Below are positions 47,371 to 56,375 of a stretch of DNA of 64,000 bases, piece after piece. Where the stretch lies: positions 17,931,844 to 17,995,843 of the forward strand of contig OX637402.1 of the NCBI GenBank assembly GCA_951799425.1, given 5' to 3'. The notes below the pieces were generated by a model that had not been told where the DNA came from, ran no database searches, and saw only the letters and a program-made list of their open reading frames with translations. The position numbers and the translations under genes are program-made. The DNA is from Ilex aquifolium. Lineage: Eukaryota > Streptophyta > Magnoliopsida > Aquifoliales > Aquifoliaceae. Each line of letters begins with the position of its first letter. Positions within the stretch are counted from its first letter, which is position 1.

Positions 47371-47542
47371 TTGGGTTTGAAACTTGACAACTATTTGGGA
47401 TTAGAGAATGAAAGATTTATTCGTCGTGAATATCCTAGTCAAGGCGTGAATGATCTAGTTTTGTCAGGACCGGGGAGGTGATTAATCGACGTGTACATAA
47501 ACTGACCTAGACACTCCTGACCGTTGAAAAAAAAAACCAAAC
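47371..47542 (+). mobile_element. 5'-truncated Au-like SINE
   Basis: Starts within the tRNA-related part (TTTGAAACTTGACAAC) and retains AGGACCGGGGAGGTGATTAA, TCGACGTGTACATAAACTG and an A-tail. The 10-bp duplication AAACTATATC occurs at 47361-47370 and 47543-47552. Confidence 0.75.
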
Positions 47543-47648
47543 AAACTATATCCTCTATTTGTATGATGGAATTGCTCCATTAATCATAGTGGGGTCAATG
47601 GTATAGAGTCAAAAACGGAATTATTTACTAGGATATAGTTTTTTTGAA

Positions 47649-47820
47649 GAGCAATTCTATATATCCCAAATTTATATCCCAAATGTGCATCCCAAATCAA
47701 TAAGGATGGTTGGATCAGTGGGTTCCAATTAAAAAAGTTGGTAGGACCTACTCATCCAATGGTTCCTGTTGATTTGTGATGTACATTTGAAATACAAATT
47801 TAAGATATAAAGCATTGCTC
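47649..47820. mobile_element. 172-bp Mutator-type MITE
   Basis: Terminal inverted repeats of about 50 bases (left GAGCAATTCTATATATCCC, right inverted GAGCAATGCTTTATATCTT) surround a core with TTGGATCAGTGGGTTCC and GGACCTACTCATCCAATGG. Flanked by exact 9-bp duplications TTTTTTGAA (47640-47648 and 47821-47829). Confidence 0.75.
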
Positions 47821-48171
47821 TTTTTTGAAATAATATTACCGATATACGATAATTTTGATCAATGAAATCAGTAAATGGTATCAACTTTTGAGATCCAAAT
47901 AGCAATTAGATTAACAAGAACATTTGCAACTCTAACTCAGCTTTACGTTCATTCATTGTGGCTTTCGAGTTTAATTCAAGTTACTACAAAGACACGTTAC
48001 GTAATTATTTAATCGGATCCTATTTTTAATGTTGAGATTGGTCAACCCTCATCAAGTTTATAATAACAATAAAATCAAATACAAAATTTTAATAATAACT
48101 CACAAACACCAATGGGTATGATCATATGAACAAGTTGTGCTTGAGCATCGTGACCACGAGCAGGGGCGGAG

Positions 48172-48439
48172 CAGGGCCGGCCCAACAATGTAATCAAAAA
48201 AGCAGAGTTTTAGGCCCCAACTACAAAGAAGGTCCCATATTTTCTAATGTATAGTTTAATCAAGTCCAGGTTTCTAATAAATATATGACAATATAAATTT
48301 CACAAAAAGTCTCAATAAAATGTACACCCAACAACTAAATTTCAAATTCACTAGTTAGGCCAAAAAATACAGCTCACACATTTTGTTGCAATGGTCAAAA
48401 CTCAGTGCAGTAAAACAAAAATAGTAAAAACAAAACTAT

Positions 48440-48527
<88 letters not shown>

Positions 48528-49204
48528 CTCCAATTAAACACAAATAAAACTCTCTCTCTCTCTCACACGTAATTTTTCATCTTAAATCATACATCAAATC
48601 AAACTCACATAATATAACCCACTTAATTTTGCAAACTTTGATCAAGCAAGAAAGAACTAAAATATCAAATTTTAATGTTGCAAATAATCGTGACATTTAA
48701 AGCTGTATTATTTTTATATTTTTTGTAATTTTAAGCTCATGTTATATTCTGTAATTATAAATATCATATGGTTATTTAGAACTAATTTGTTGATTATGTA
48801 TTACAAATATGGCAACTAGAAAATAATCATTTGGATGAAAAATCTTTCTAAAAAATGAGAAAATTTTAAAATAATTGAATCTTAGAATGATCTCTTTATT
48901 CCTACTACTAAATAAAATGGCATAGAACCTGTAAATAAACAATTAATAGATCTCAAAGAATAAGAAATAATAAAAAAAATATTTACGATGAGAGTTAAAC
49001 ATACAAAACAACTATCCTGAATGCAAAATAAAAAAAAAATTTTGAAAAAATATTAGTAACAAAAATTTTAAAATTAATAAAGTCTTACTTAAGGTCGACC
49101 ATATCACAAGAAAGAATGGGGGAAATAACGATACAAACAATTAAAAAAAAAAGTCTCATTTGTAAATGTCGCTTTAAGCTTCAAGTTTTCTTGAACCACC
49201 CTTG
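48172..49204. mobile_element. Nested hAT-like element 1
   Basis: Begins CAGGGCCGGCCC and ends GAACCACCCTTG, with imperfect inverted ends, inside the outer element's terminal repeat. Exact 8-bp duplications GGGCGGAG lie at 48164-48171 and 49205-49212. It contains a CT/CA microsatellite (about 48440-48525). No coding region. Confidence 0.75.
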
Positions 49205-49832
49205 GGGCGGAGTTAGGATTCTCTTTTAGAGGGGGCAAAAATGACTAAAATAAATTCCCTAATTGATACAAAAAATTTCAAGTTCAAGCATTTGATAAAG
49301 TGTATTTAGAATCAAGACTAAATTACTATGTGAAACTATAACATGAGATTTCTTTTAAAATATGATCAACAAGTAACTTTTAAATGTCAAAAATAGGCTA
49401 TAAGTGATTAATTTTAAGCTAAATTTTACAGTAATTTATTTTTAGCATAAATAATAACAAATTCCATGATAAAATTATTTTTTCTTTTATTGTGAAGCCT
49501 AATCGAGACCGTTCTCCATTTTATTAAGAAATTGATTCTAGAAAAAGTACAAAATTCTTTGAGTTGAGGCATTTTACCTTTTTCTTTTGATTATTTACTA
49601 TAGAATTGTGGGCTACTTACAAAAAAATGTTATTTTAAAAAAATTAAGGGGTATTAGATTAGATAGAAGAAATGTATTACTTTTAGTATATATATATTTT
49701 CAGTTTAGGGCATTTCACATTTGTTTTCCTCACATTTCACATTTGTTTTCCTCAATTCCATAAAGTCTAATATGCCATATGTAGAGTTGATCAAAAGTTC
49801 AGTGGGGGCAAGTGCTCCCACACCTCATAAGG

Positions 49833-50008
49833 TAGGAGTGCAATTTGGGGAGGTCAGCTCGAACTCAACTCGAAAAAAATAGAGTTTGGGTTAAAATTTT
49901 AAAATTTTGGGTTGGCCCTGAATTCAAAAACTCCAACTCGAATTTAATTCAAGTAACACTCGGGTTGAACCCTTGGGTTATGAGGTTCAACCTGAACCCG
50001 ACAAATTA

Positions 50009-50048
<40 letters not shown>

Positions 50049-50726
50049 TGCGCATTATTAGCCAGTAAAAATTTTGCTCTCTACCTCTCATGCACCTCTC
50101 TCTGACTCTCTCGTTCTCTGCCTCTCTCCATCTCTCGGCCTCCTTCTTAGCCTCTCTCTTACTCTCTCTTCGCCTTCCTCTCACTCATTTTCTGTGCCGA
50201 AGACCACAACGATAGTCAAATCTGGTGGCTTTGGCATCTCAGATTTGGTGGCTATGGAGCCAAAGACCACAACGATAGTCATATCTAGTGACTTTGGCAT
50301 CTCAGATCTAATGGCTATGACGCTAAAGACCACAATGATGGTCAGATTTGGTGGTTGTGGTTGTGGTTGTGGTGTGGTGGCTGTGTGGGCAGTGGCGTGG
50401 TGGCTATGTGGACAGTGGCTGTAGTGGCGATGGGCAGTGGTTGTGGTGGCAGTGGCGTGGCTATGGTATTTTGGACCTTTTGGTTTAATTTCTTTATGTT
50501 GTGTAATTTTCTTTGGTCTGATTTGTAACTCGAATTTAAACCCGAAATTCGAATTAAGAAATCCGAATTCAACCCGAACCCACCAAAATTTACTTGGACA
50601 GTATTAAGGTTAAATACATTGAGTTGATATCGGGTTTGAGGGCAGATTCGAATTAAAGATTACATAAATAAGATTAGATTAAAATTGACCCCTCAATCCA
50701 TCCAAATCTCCCGGGTTACACCCCTA
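49833..50726. mobile_element. Nested hAT-like element 2
   Basis: The left end TAGGAGTGCAA and the inverted right end TAGGGGTGTAA are hAT-style. Duplications TCATAAGG (49825-49832) and TCATAAAG (50727-50734) differ at one base. The interior has CTCGAAC/AACCCG modules, an A-run plus (TA)n at about 50010-50049 and GTGGTG-rich sequence. Frames through it are low complexity. Confidence 0.7.
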
Positions 50727-50756
50727 TCATAAAGTAGCTTCGTCCCTGACCACGGG

Positions 50757-51194
50757 GCATTATTGAGCCATCGATAATGTGATTGTCAGGTACAACAACA
50801 ATTTTGAAGAAATAAAAAATAAGTTGGAGGAATCAAACTCTCTTAAAGAAACGAGTCACTTCAATTATAAGAGTTCATCTTCAAAAAATTATAAGAGTTC
50901 GTCATTTGTTGTTGAAATTCTCATGTGTGTCTTTTCGTATATATTTTGACATTTGTTATAATACTATTAGGCATAACTTATGCCTGAAATCACGATACAA
51001 TATAAAATTCAAACGCTTAAAAAATCAATCTTATTATATAAAATAATAATATTTCTTTCTTATTATTCATTAATTTTTTAAAAATCAATCCCATTATATT
51101 TAATTACATAATTTAAAATTAATTTCTATCCTTTATTTAACAAAAAATAAATAAAAATTTCTCTAAATATATGATCTCAACAATGGACTAGCAT
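50757..51194. other. Upstream spacer of the BAHD cluster
   Basis: AT-rich, no gene or repeat boundary recognised. Confidence 0.45.
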
Positions 51195-51404
51195 ATATCC
51201 TTGAAATAATCCAGGGAAGGTAAGAAGTCACCGAAAGCATGTATTTCATGTTTGCTCGTTGCATGATAGAGTTGATTATCATCTGTATCACGGTTGCATT
51301 CAATGTTTATTTTATTTGGGTGACTATCATGCAACGAACTGAACAGGAAATACATGCCTTCATCAAGGTGACTTCTTACCCTCCATGAATTCTTTCAAGG
51401 ATAT
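51195..51404. repeat. Long imperfect inverted repeat / stem-loop
   Basis: Left arm 51195-51269 and right arm 51324-51404 are inverted copies at about 80 percent identity, with a 54-base loop. Shared blocks include ATATCCTTGAAA, GGTAAGAAGTCACC, GCATGTATTTC and CGTTGCATGATAG. The flanks do not extend the repeat and no target duplication is visible. Size and mismatch spacing resemble a plant MIRNA-like or siRNA-producing hairpin, but no known mature microRNA was recognised. It lies about 250 bases upstream of the first BAHD gene. Confidence 0.8.
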
Positions 51405-51580
51405 GTGAGATTTCTTGGTTAGCCAAGGAATCCGTGACTGATTTTTTCAATTCAGGGCAGATGAGATGTATTGGTTACCCAACTACTCTTTTAATTGTAG
51501 TCTATTATAACAGGTTACAAACAGCTCGAGGCTATCAAAATTGATCTCTTTGGGCCATTCCACACCCCAGAAACCTCCAA

Positions 51581-51590
51581 TATATATATT
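51581..51590 (+). promoter_or_regulatory. Probable TATA box of the first BAHD gene
   Basis: TATATATATT lies about 62-71 bases before ATG 51652. The upstream TTTGGGCCATTCCACACCCC resembles the region before the second gene (TTTTGGCCCATCCCACAAAA near 54003), so the duplication probably included promoter sequence. Confidence 0.5.
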
Positions 51591-51651
51591 TTCGTGTGCG
51601 CAGTGCACTGCAACTTTCAACTTGAAGGTGCACCCTTAATCTTCGAATATC

Positions 51652-53037
51652 ATGACTCAAACCAGCAAGGTGAACGTCCTGGAGGACTACCGGGTTGCGC
51701 CACCATCAGGTACCGTCGCTGAAAAGTCACTTCCCTTAACTTTTTTTGACCTACCATGGTTACACTTCCCTCTCGTCCACCGCGTCATCTTTTATGACTT
51801 TCCCTATACCAAAAACCATTTCGTTGAGGTTGTTATTCCAAACCTTAAACATTCAGCTTCCCTCACTCTCAAACATTTTTTCCCTCTTGCTGGTAATCTG
51901 ATAATTCCCTCAAATTCTGCTGCGAAACCCGAGATTCGTTATGCCAATGGCGACTCGATTTCACTGATCTTTGCAGAGTCTAGTAGTGGTTTCGATCATC
52001 TCACCGGCAATCATTCAAGAGACACTGATGAATTTTACACTCTTGTACCTCAAATGCCACCGGTTATAACCAATGTGTCTGGTGCATTAGTAGCACCACT
52101 ACTAGCTCTTCAAGCGACCCTTTTCCCCAACGTTGGTATTTGTTTTGGGTTCGTCTTTCGCCATGTGATCGGTGATGCTAGCACCTTGATGAATTTCTTA
52201 AGATCATGGGCTTCGATTTTCAAATCAGGTGGAGACGATGCATTTTTAAAGGATGATCAACTCCTTCCTCTTTACGACAGGACCGTGATCAAAGATCCGA
52301 AAGGTTTGGAAGAAATTTTTTGGAGACAGTTGCAGGATTTGAAATTTGAAGTGTCTCCATTTCATTTTCTACCAACCAACAAGGTTCGAGCTACTTTTAT
52401 CATCCGCCAAGTGGATGTCCAACGACTCAAGAAATCGGTCTCAACCTGTCGACCAATGCTGCCATACGTATCAACCTTCACATTAACATGTTCTTATGTA
52501 TGGTCTTGCATGGTGAAATCACGCTTAGGCAATGGGGAAGAGATTGATGAAGATGATTTGGACTTCTTCATTTGTTCTGTGGATTGTCGACCCCGTTTGA
52601 ATCCACCATTACCGACAACTTACTTCGGCAATTGCATAGCCCCAGTTTATGTGAAGGCAAAGACTACCCAACTCATGGGTGAAGAGGGTTTTTTCATGGC
52701 AGCAGAGTTGATCGGAGAAGCCATTCACAACAAACTGCACAATGAGGAAGGAGGAGGAGTGTTGAATGGTATAGAGAATTGGTTCTCAACGGTCAAAGTA
52801 TTGAAATTAGGCCAATTTGTTAGCGTTGCTGGGTCACCCAAAATGGGCTTTTACGGTATAGATTTCGGGTGGGGAAGGCCCAAGAAGATTGAAATTCTTT
52901 CGATAGATGTTACTGGGGCTTTTTCTTTGATGGAGTGTAGAGACTCCGAGGGAGATCTGGAGGTTGGTGTGTCTTTACCCAAGATAAAAATGGATGCTTT
53001 TGCTAGCATCTTCGCTGATGGTATTAAGAACCTATAG
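51652..53037 (+). CDS. BAHD acyltransferase, malonyltransferase-like, copy 1
   Basis: An intronless open frame of 461 residues. BAHD enzymes transfer acyl groups from CoA thioesters to alcohols or amines in the cytosol. The catalytic HXXXD is HVIGD (171-175) and the structural DFGWG motif is at 404-408. The YFGNC motif and the N-terminal LTFFDLPWLHFPLVHRVIFY pattern place it with the anthocyanin/phenolic glucoside malonyltransferase clade. Substrates cannot be read from sequence. Compared with copy 2, the region before VAGSP is about 12 residues shorter and rewritten (ENWFSTVKVLKLGQFVS versus ENWVSEFQALVSELLRKKTI), and the residue before the catalytic His is Arg where copy 2 has His. Both may affect activity. 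The frame has no stop, so it may be functional or recently changed. Confidence 0.92.
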   Translation: MTQTSKVNVLEDYRVAPPSGTVAEKSLPLTFFDLPWLHFPLVHRVIFYDFPYTKNHFVEVVIPNLKHSASLTLKHFFPLAGNLIIPSNSAAKPEIRYANGDSISLIFAESSSGFDHLTGNHSRDTDEFYTLVPQMPPVITNVSGALVAPLLALQATLFPNVGICFGFVFRHVIGDASTLMNFLRSWASIFKSGGDDAFLKDDQLLPLYDRTVIKDPKGLEEIFWRQLQDLKFEVSPFHFLPTNKVRATFIIRQVDVQRLKKSVSTCRPMLPYVSTFTLTCSYVWSCMVKSRLGNGEEIDEDDLDFFICSVDCRPRLNPPLPTTYFGNCIAPVYVKAKTTQLMGEEGFFMAAELIGEAIHNKLHNEEGGGVLNGIENWFSTVKVLKLGQFVSVAGSPKMGFYGIDFGWGRPKKIEILSIDVTGAFSLMECRDSEGDLEVGVSLPKIKMDAFASIFADGIKNL

Positions 53038-53123
53038 GAAAGCAGAAGAAAATTCCCCACTGATTTGTATCAAAGCATGAAAACATTTTGTATGAAAGAC
53101 CAAATTGGGAAGGGTGTTTTGGG

Positions 53124-53159
<36 letters not shown>

Positions 53160-54132
53160 TCATAGGAGACCTAAGGTTTTAAATAATTTTTATTGCTATG
53201 AATGATTATATATCTAATCTATCTCTAAACAAAAAGGAGATGAGAGTTGTTAAATGATATATAAAGATTAAATCTATGTTGTTGACTTGATAATGAATGT
53301 CTTGTTTGAAGGCGGGCTAAACGCAACGGTAAGACTGTTTTATTACAATTTAAACGTAAAAAATTTGAGTAAAAAAAAAAAATTCTCTGTAGCGGCATGA
53401 CATCATGTTTAACTAGAGTTATGTCATCAATTTATTTAACGACTCGCCTTTTATCATCTTTAACATACTAAGCCTAAATTCAAATCTAATAATTATGTCA
53501 ATTTTGTTTCAGTTCGCGGGTTGTGTTTAACCCTATGTGAAGTGTTAAAGAAAGTTGTGATCCCATCGCATGCTTCAACTATTATAAATAATTTGGATGT
53601 TTTCGAAATATTATTAGCAATTTTCTATTGTTATTTAGATTTTTTTTCTCTCCTTAAATTATTACAATAATAGTCCATATAAATCATAGGATCTGTGTGG
53701 CCCATAAATTTTTAATAATTACATAATTTATTATTAATGTACCATATCAATAACTTCAGCTTACCTCATCAGTCCCTCCCCCCCCCCGGTCGTCTTTTGT
53801 TGTACATCATAGATTATCACGAGTGTTATCCATCCCGCTCACATATCCGATTAAAGAAAGGCTTTATGCAAAGTCACCTCAGAACACTCGGGTACGATAA
53901 CCTAAAAAAGTACGTTTCATAGGATATTCTATCCTATCCCTAACCTATCCCTTATATCAGCAAATGACAACAAACACCCCCATTTTATCAACAATTGATT
54001 TTTTTGGCCCATCCCACAAAACACACAGACCGCCAAGTCGCCAACTCCTAGTAGTAGATTTTAGTATGCAGTGAAGGAACACTTCAACTTCCAACGTATC
54101 TTCCAAGTTCCAAGTTTTTGTAGCAATAAGGC
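53038..54132. other. Spacer between the two BAHD genes
   Basis: Contains a (TG)n(AG)n microsatellite at about 53128-53157 and a C-run near 53778. No gene was recognised. The last 130 bases resemble the upstream region of copy 1 and are taken as the copy 2 promoter. Confidence 0.55.
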
Positions 54133-55512
54133 ATGGTGAAGGTGCTCGAGGACTGCCGGGTGGCGCCACCTCCAGGCACCGTCGCCGGAAAGTCCCTTCC
54201 CCTAACCTTTTTCGACCTTCCATGGTTACACTTCCCTTTCATCCACCGCGTCATGTTCTATGAGTTTCCCCACTCCAAAACCCATTTCATCGAGTCTGTT
54301 ATTCCAAAGCTTAAACACTCAGCCTCTCTCACTCTCAAACTCTTCTTCCCTCTTGCTGGTAACCTCATAGTCCCATCAAATTCTTCAAAACCCGAAATTC
54401 GTTACTCGAATGGCGATTCGGTTTCACTGATCTTTGCAGAGTCTAGTGGAGATTTCGATTATCTTAATGGGGATCATCCAAGAAATGCTGATGAATTTCA
54501 TACTCTTGTCCCTCGAATGCCAGAGGTTATTTATGAGTCTGGTACAGCAATAGCCCCACTTCTAGCTCTTCAAGTCACCCTTTTCCCCGACGTTGGTCTG
54601 TGTTTTGGGCTAATCTTTCACCATGTGATTGCCGATGCTAGCACTTTGATGAATTTCTTAAACTCATGGGCTTCGATTTTCAAATCAGGCGGAGATGAAG
54701 ACTTGTTGAAGGATGGAATCCTCCCTCTCTATGAGAGATCTGTGATCAAAGATCCGAAAGGATTAGAAGAAATTTACTGGGGCCAATTGAAGGATACTAA
54801 ATTTGAAGTGCCTCCATATCAATTTCTTCCCACAAACAAGGTTCGAGCCACATTTGTGATGCGCCGAGAGGATGTCCAAAAACTCAAGAAATTGGTCTCT
54901 GACCGGAGACCATCACTGTCATATGTGTCAACCTTAACAATAACCTGCGCTTTCGTATGGATTTGTATGGTGAAATCGCGTCTGGGCAATGGGGAGGATA
55001 TTGGTGAAGACGATTGGGACCTATTCGTCCTCAACGTGGATTGCAGGGCTCGTTTGAATCCACCGGTACCGGTGAATTACTTCGGCAATTGTATAACACC
55101 CATTTTTATAAGGGGAAAGAGTACCCAACTTATCGGAGACGAAGGTTTTTTGACGGCGGCTGGGTTGATCGGAGAGGGAATTCACAACAGGCTGCACAAT
55201 GAGGAGGGAGTGATGAAGGGTATGGAGAACTGGGTCTCAGAATTTCAAGCATTGGTATCGGAACTGTTACGAAAAAAGACCATAGACAGAGCCGCCGGAG
55301 TTGCAGGGTCACCGAAATTGGGATTTTACGGTGTAGATTTTGGGTGGGGAAGGCCGAAGAAGATAGAGATTATCTCAATAGATGTCAATGGAGCCTTCTC
55401 GGTGATGGAGAGCAGAGACTCGGAAGGTGGTGTGGAGGTTGGTGTGTCTTGGCCCAAGATTAAATTGGATGCTTTTGCTACCATCTTCGAAGATAGCCTG
55501 AAGAATCTATAG
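54133..55512 (+). CDS. BAHD acyltransferase, malonyltransferase-like, copy 2
   Basis: An intronless frame of 459 residues, clearly a tandem duplicate of the gene at 51652 and in the same orientation. HXXXD is HVIAD (164-168), preceded by His, and DFGWG is at 402-406. YFGNC is present, and the linker SEFQALVSELLRKKTIDRAA before VAGSPKLGFYG has the normal length for the clade, so this copy looks the more canonical. Expected reaction: malonyl-CoA (or another acyl-CoA) to the 6-hydroxyl of a flavonoid or phenolic glucoside, by family analogy only. It starts at the first ATG of the frame (54133), and the MVKVLEDCRVAPP start aligns with residues 8 onward of copy 1. A MATE exporter lies 0.9 kb beyond on the other strand. 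Confidence 0.94.
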   Translation: MVKVLEDCRVAPPPGTVAGKSLPLTFFDLPWLHFPFIHRVMFYEFPHSKTHFIESVIPKLKHSASLTLKLFFPLAGNLIVPSNSSKPEIRYSNGDSVSLIFAESSGDFDYLNGDHPRNADEFHTLVPRMPEVIYESGTAIAPLLALQVTLFPDVGLCFGLIFHHVIADASTLMNFLNSWASIFKSGGDEDLLKDGILPLYERSVIKDPKGLEEIYWGQLKDTKFEVPPYQFLPTNKVRATFVMRREDVQKLKKLVSDRRPSLSYVSTLTITCAFVWICMVKSRLGNGEDIGEDDWDLFVLNVDCRARLNPPVPVNYFGNCITPIFIRGKSTQLIGDEGFLTAAGLIGEGIHNRLHNEEGVMKGMENWVSEFQALVSELLRKKTIDRAAGVAGSPKLGFYGVDFGWGRPKKIEIISIDVNGAFSVMESRDSEGGVEVGVSWPKIKLDAFATIFEDSLKNL

Positions 55513-55706
55513 AAGATGATAAGTAAAGCAAGAAAAAACATATTTATGTGATTGATTCTATGCTACAAGTATTATGAATAATATGTATATCTTCGAAACA
55601 TTGTCGGGATTTTCTATCCTAATTTGTATGTTTACCTGCAAATAGCAAGGTAAGAGTCACTCATTTACAATTTGCTAAGGCATGGGTAAGATCAATTGAC
55701 TATTGG

Positions 55707-55905
55707 TACTTTAGCTGAAACCTATTTCAAAAATCTTCTTTCTTCGGAGGAACACTATATTGATGAAGCTATTTTTCAAGTCATTCCGAAACTTGTCAGT
55801 GAAGAGGAGAATTTCTGACTTACCAGATTACCTGCTATGGAGGAAGTTCGCGATGCGGATTCTCTATGTCAGCTGATAGTTCTCCTGGACCGGATGACTT
55901 TTCAT
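55707..55905 (+). mobile_element. LINE ORF2 fragment upstream of the RT core
   Basis: The frame reads TLAETYFKNLLSSEEHYIDE, then IPKLVSEEENF, a stop, and LTRLPAMEEVRDA; after a frameshift SMSADSSPGPDDFS follows. This is the conserved linker and the SPGPDG-type entry to reverse transcriptase of plant L1-like LINEs. Only about 65 codons remain. Confidence 0.7.
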
Positions 55906-56375
55906 GTTCATGAGAAGATTGATGTGACATGAGGTAAGCTCGATCATTGTGGGAAAACTTTTCATAAGATAAGATCGGTTGTTTGTGATAGTAGGTGGTT
56001 GTTTGTGAGTGACTGAGATTGCCATGGGTGGTTGGTGTTGTGAATGACTGAGATTGCCACTGGGATATTAACATAGGGTGGTTCAAATTGATAGCAATTA
56101 GGAAATTTAAAGGGATAGGATCCAAATCTGCTTTTATGTTATTGAGCTTGTAATGTCTCCTTTTGCAATGTTTTTTTTTTGAGTGGATAGATGTGTAAGT
56201 GATGACCAGTTTTCTTCATTCTTGGCTATTTTAAATCTCTTTTTTAAGAATTAGACCACACAATAGGGACAAGAATAATTTGATCTTTGAGACTGTCATC
56301 TTTCCACTATTGTAAAAAACATCACCAAAAGTTTCCAATATGTTGTGATTATAGCATGCAATTCCTTGTTCCAGT
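55906..56375. other. Spacer between convergent BAHD and MATE genes
   Basis: No gene. It should contain the 3' untranslated region of the MATE gene next to 56375. Confidence 0.5.

Larger units (their letters stand above)
48161..50748. mobile_element. hAT-like element containing two nested hAT-like elements
   Basis: The left end CAGGGGCGGAG and the right end, inverted as CAGGGACGAAG, lie next to ACCACGAG (48153-48160) and ACCACGGG (50749-50756), an 8-bp duplication with one mismatch. The outer element's own sequence resumes at 49213 (TTAGGATTCTCTTTTAGAGGGGG) and at 50735 (TAGCTTCGTCCCTG). It shares its end type with the element at 61539. No transposase frame was seen. Confidence 0.75.
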
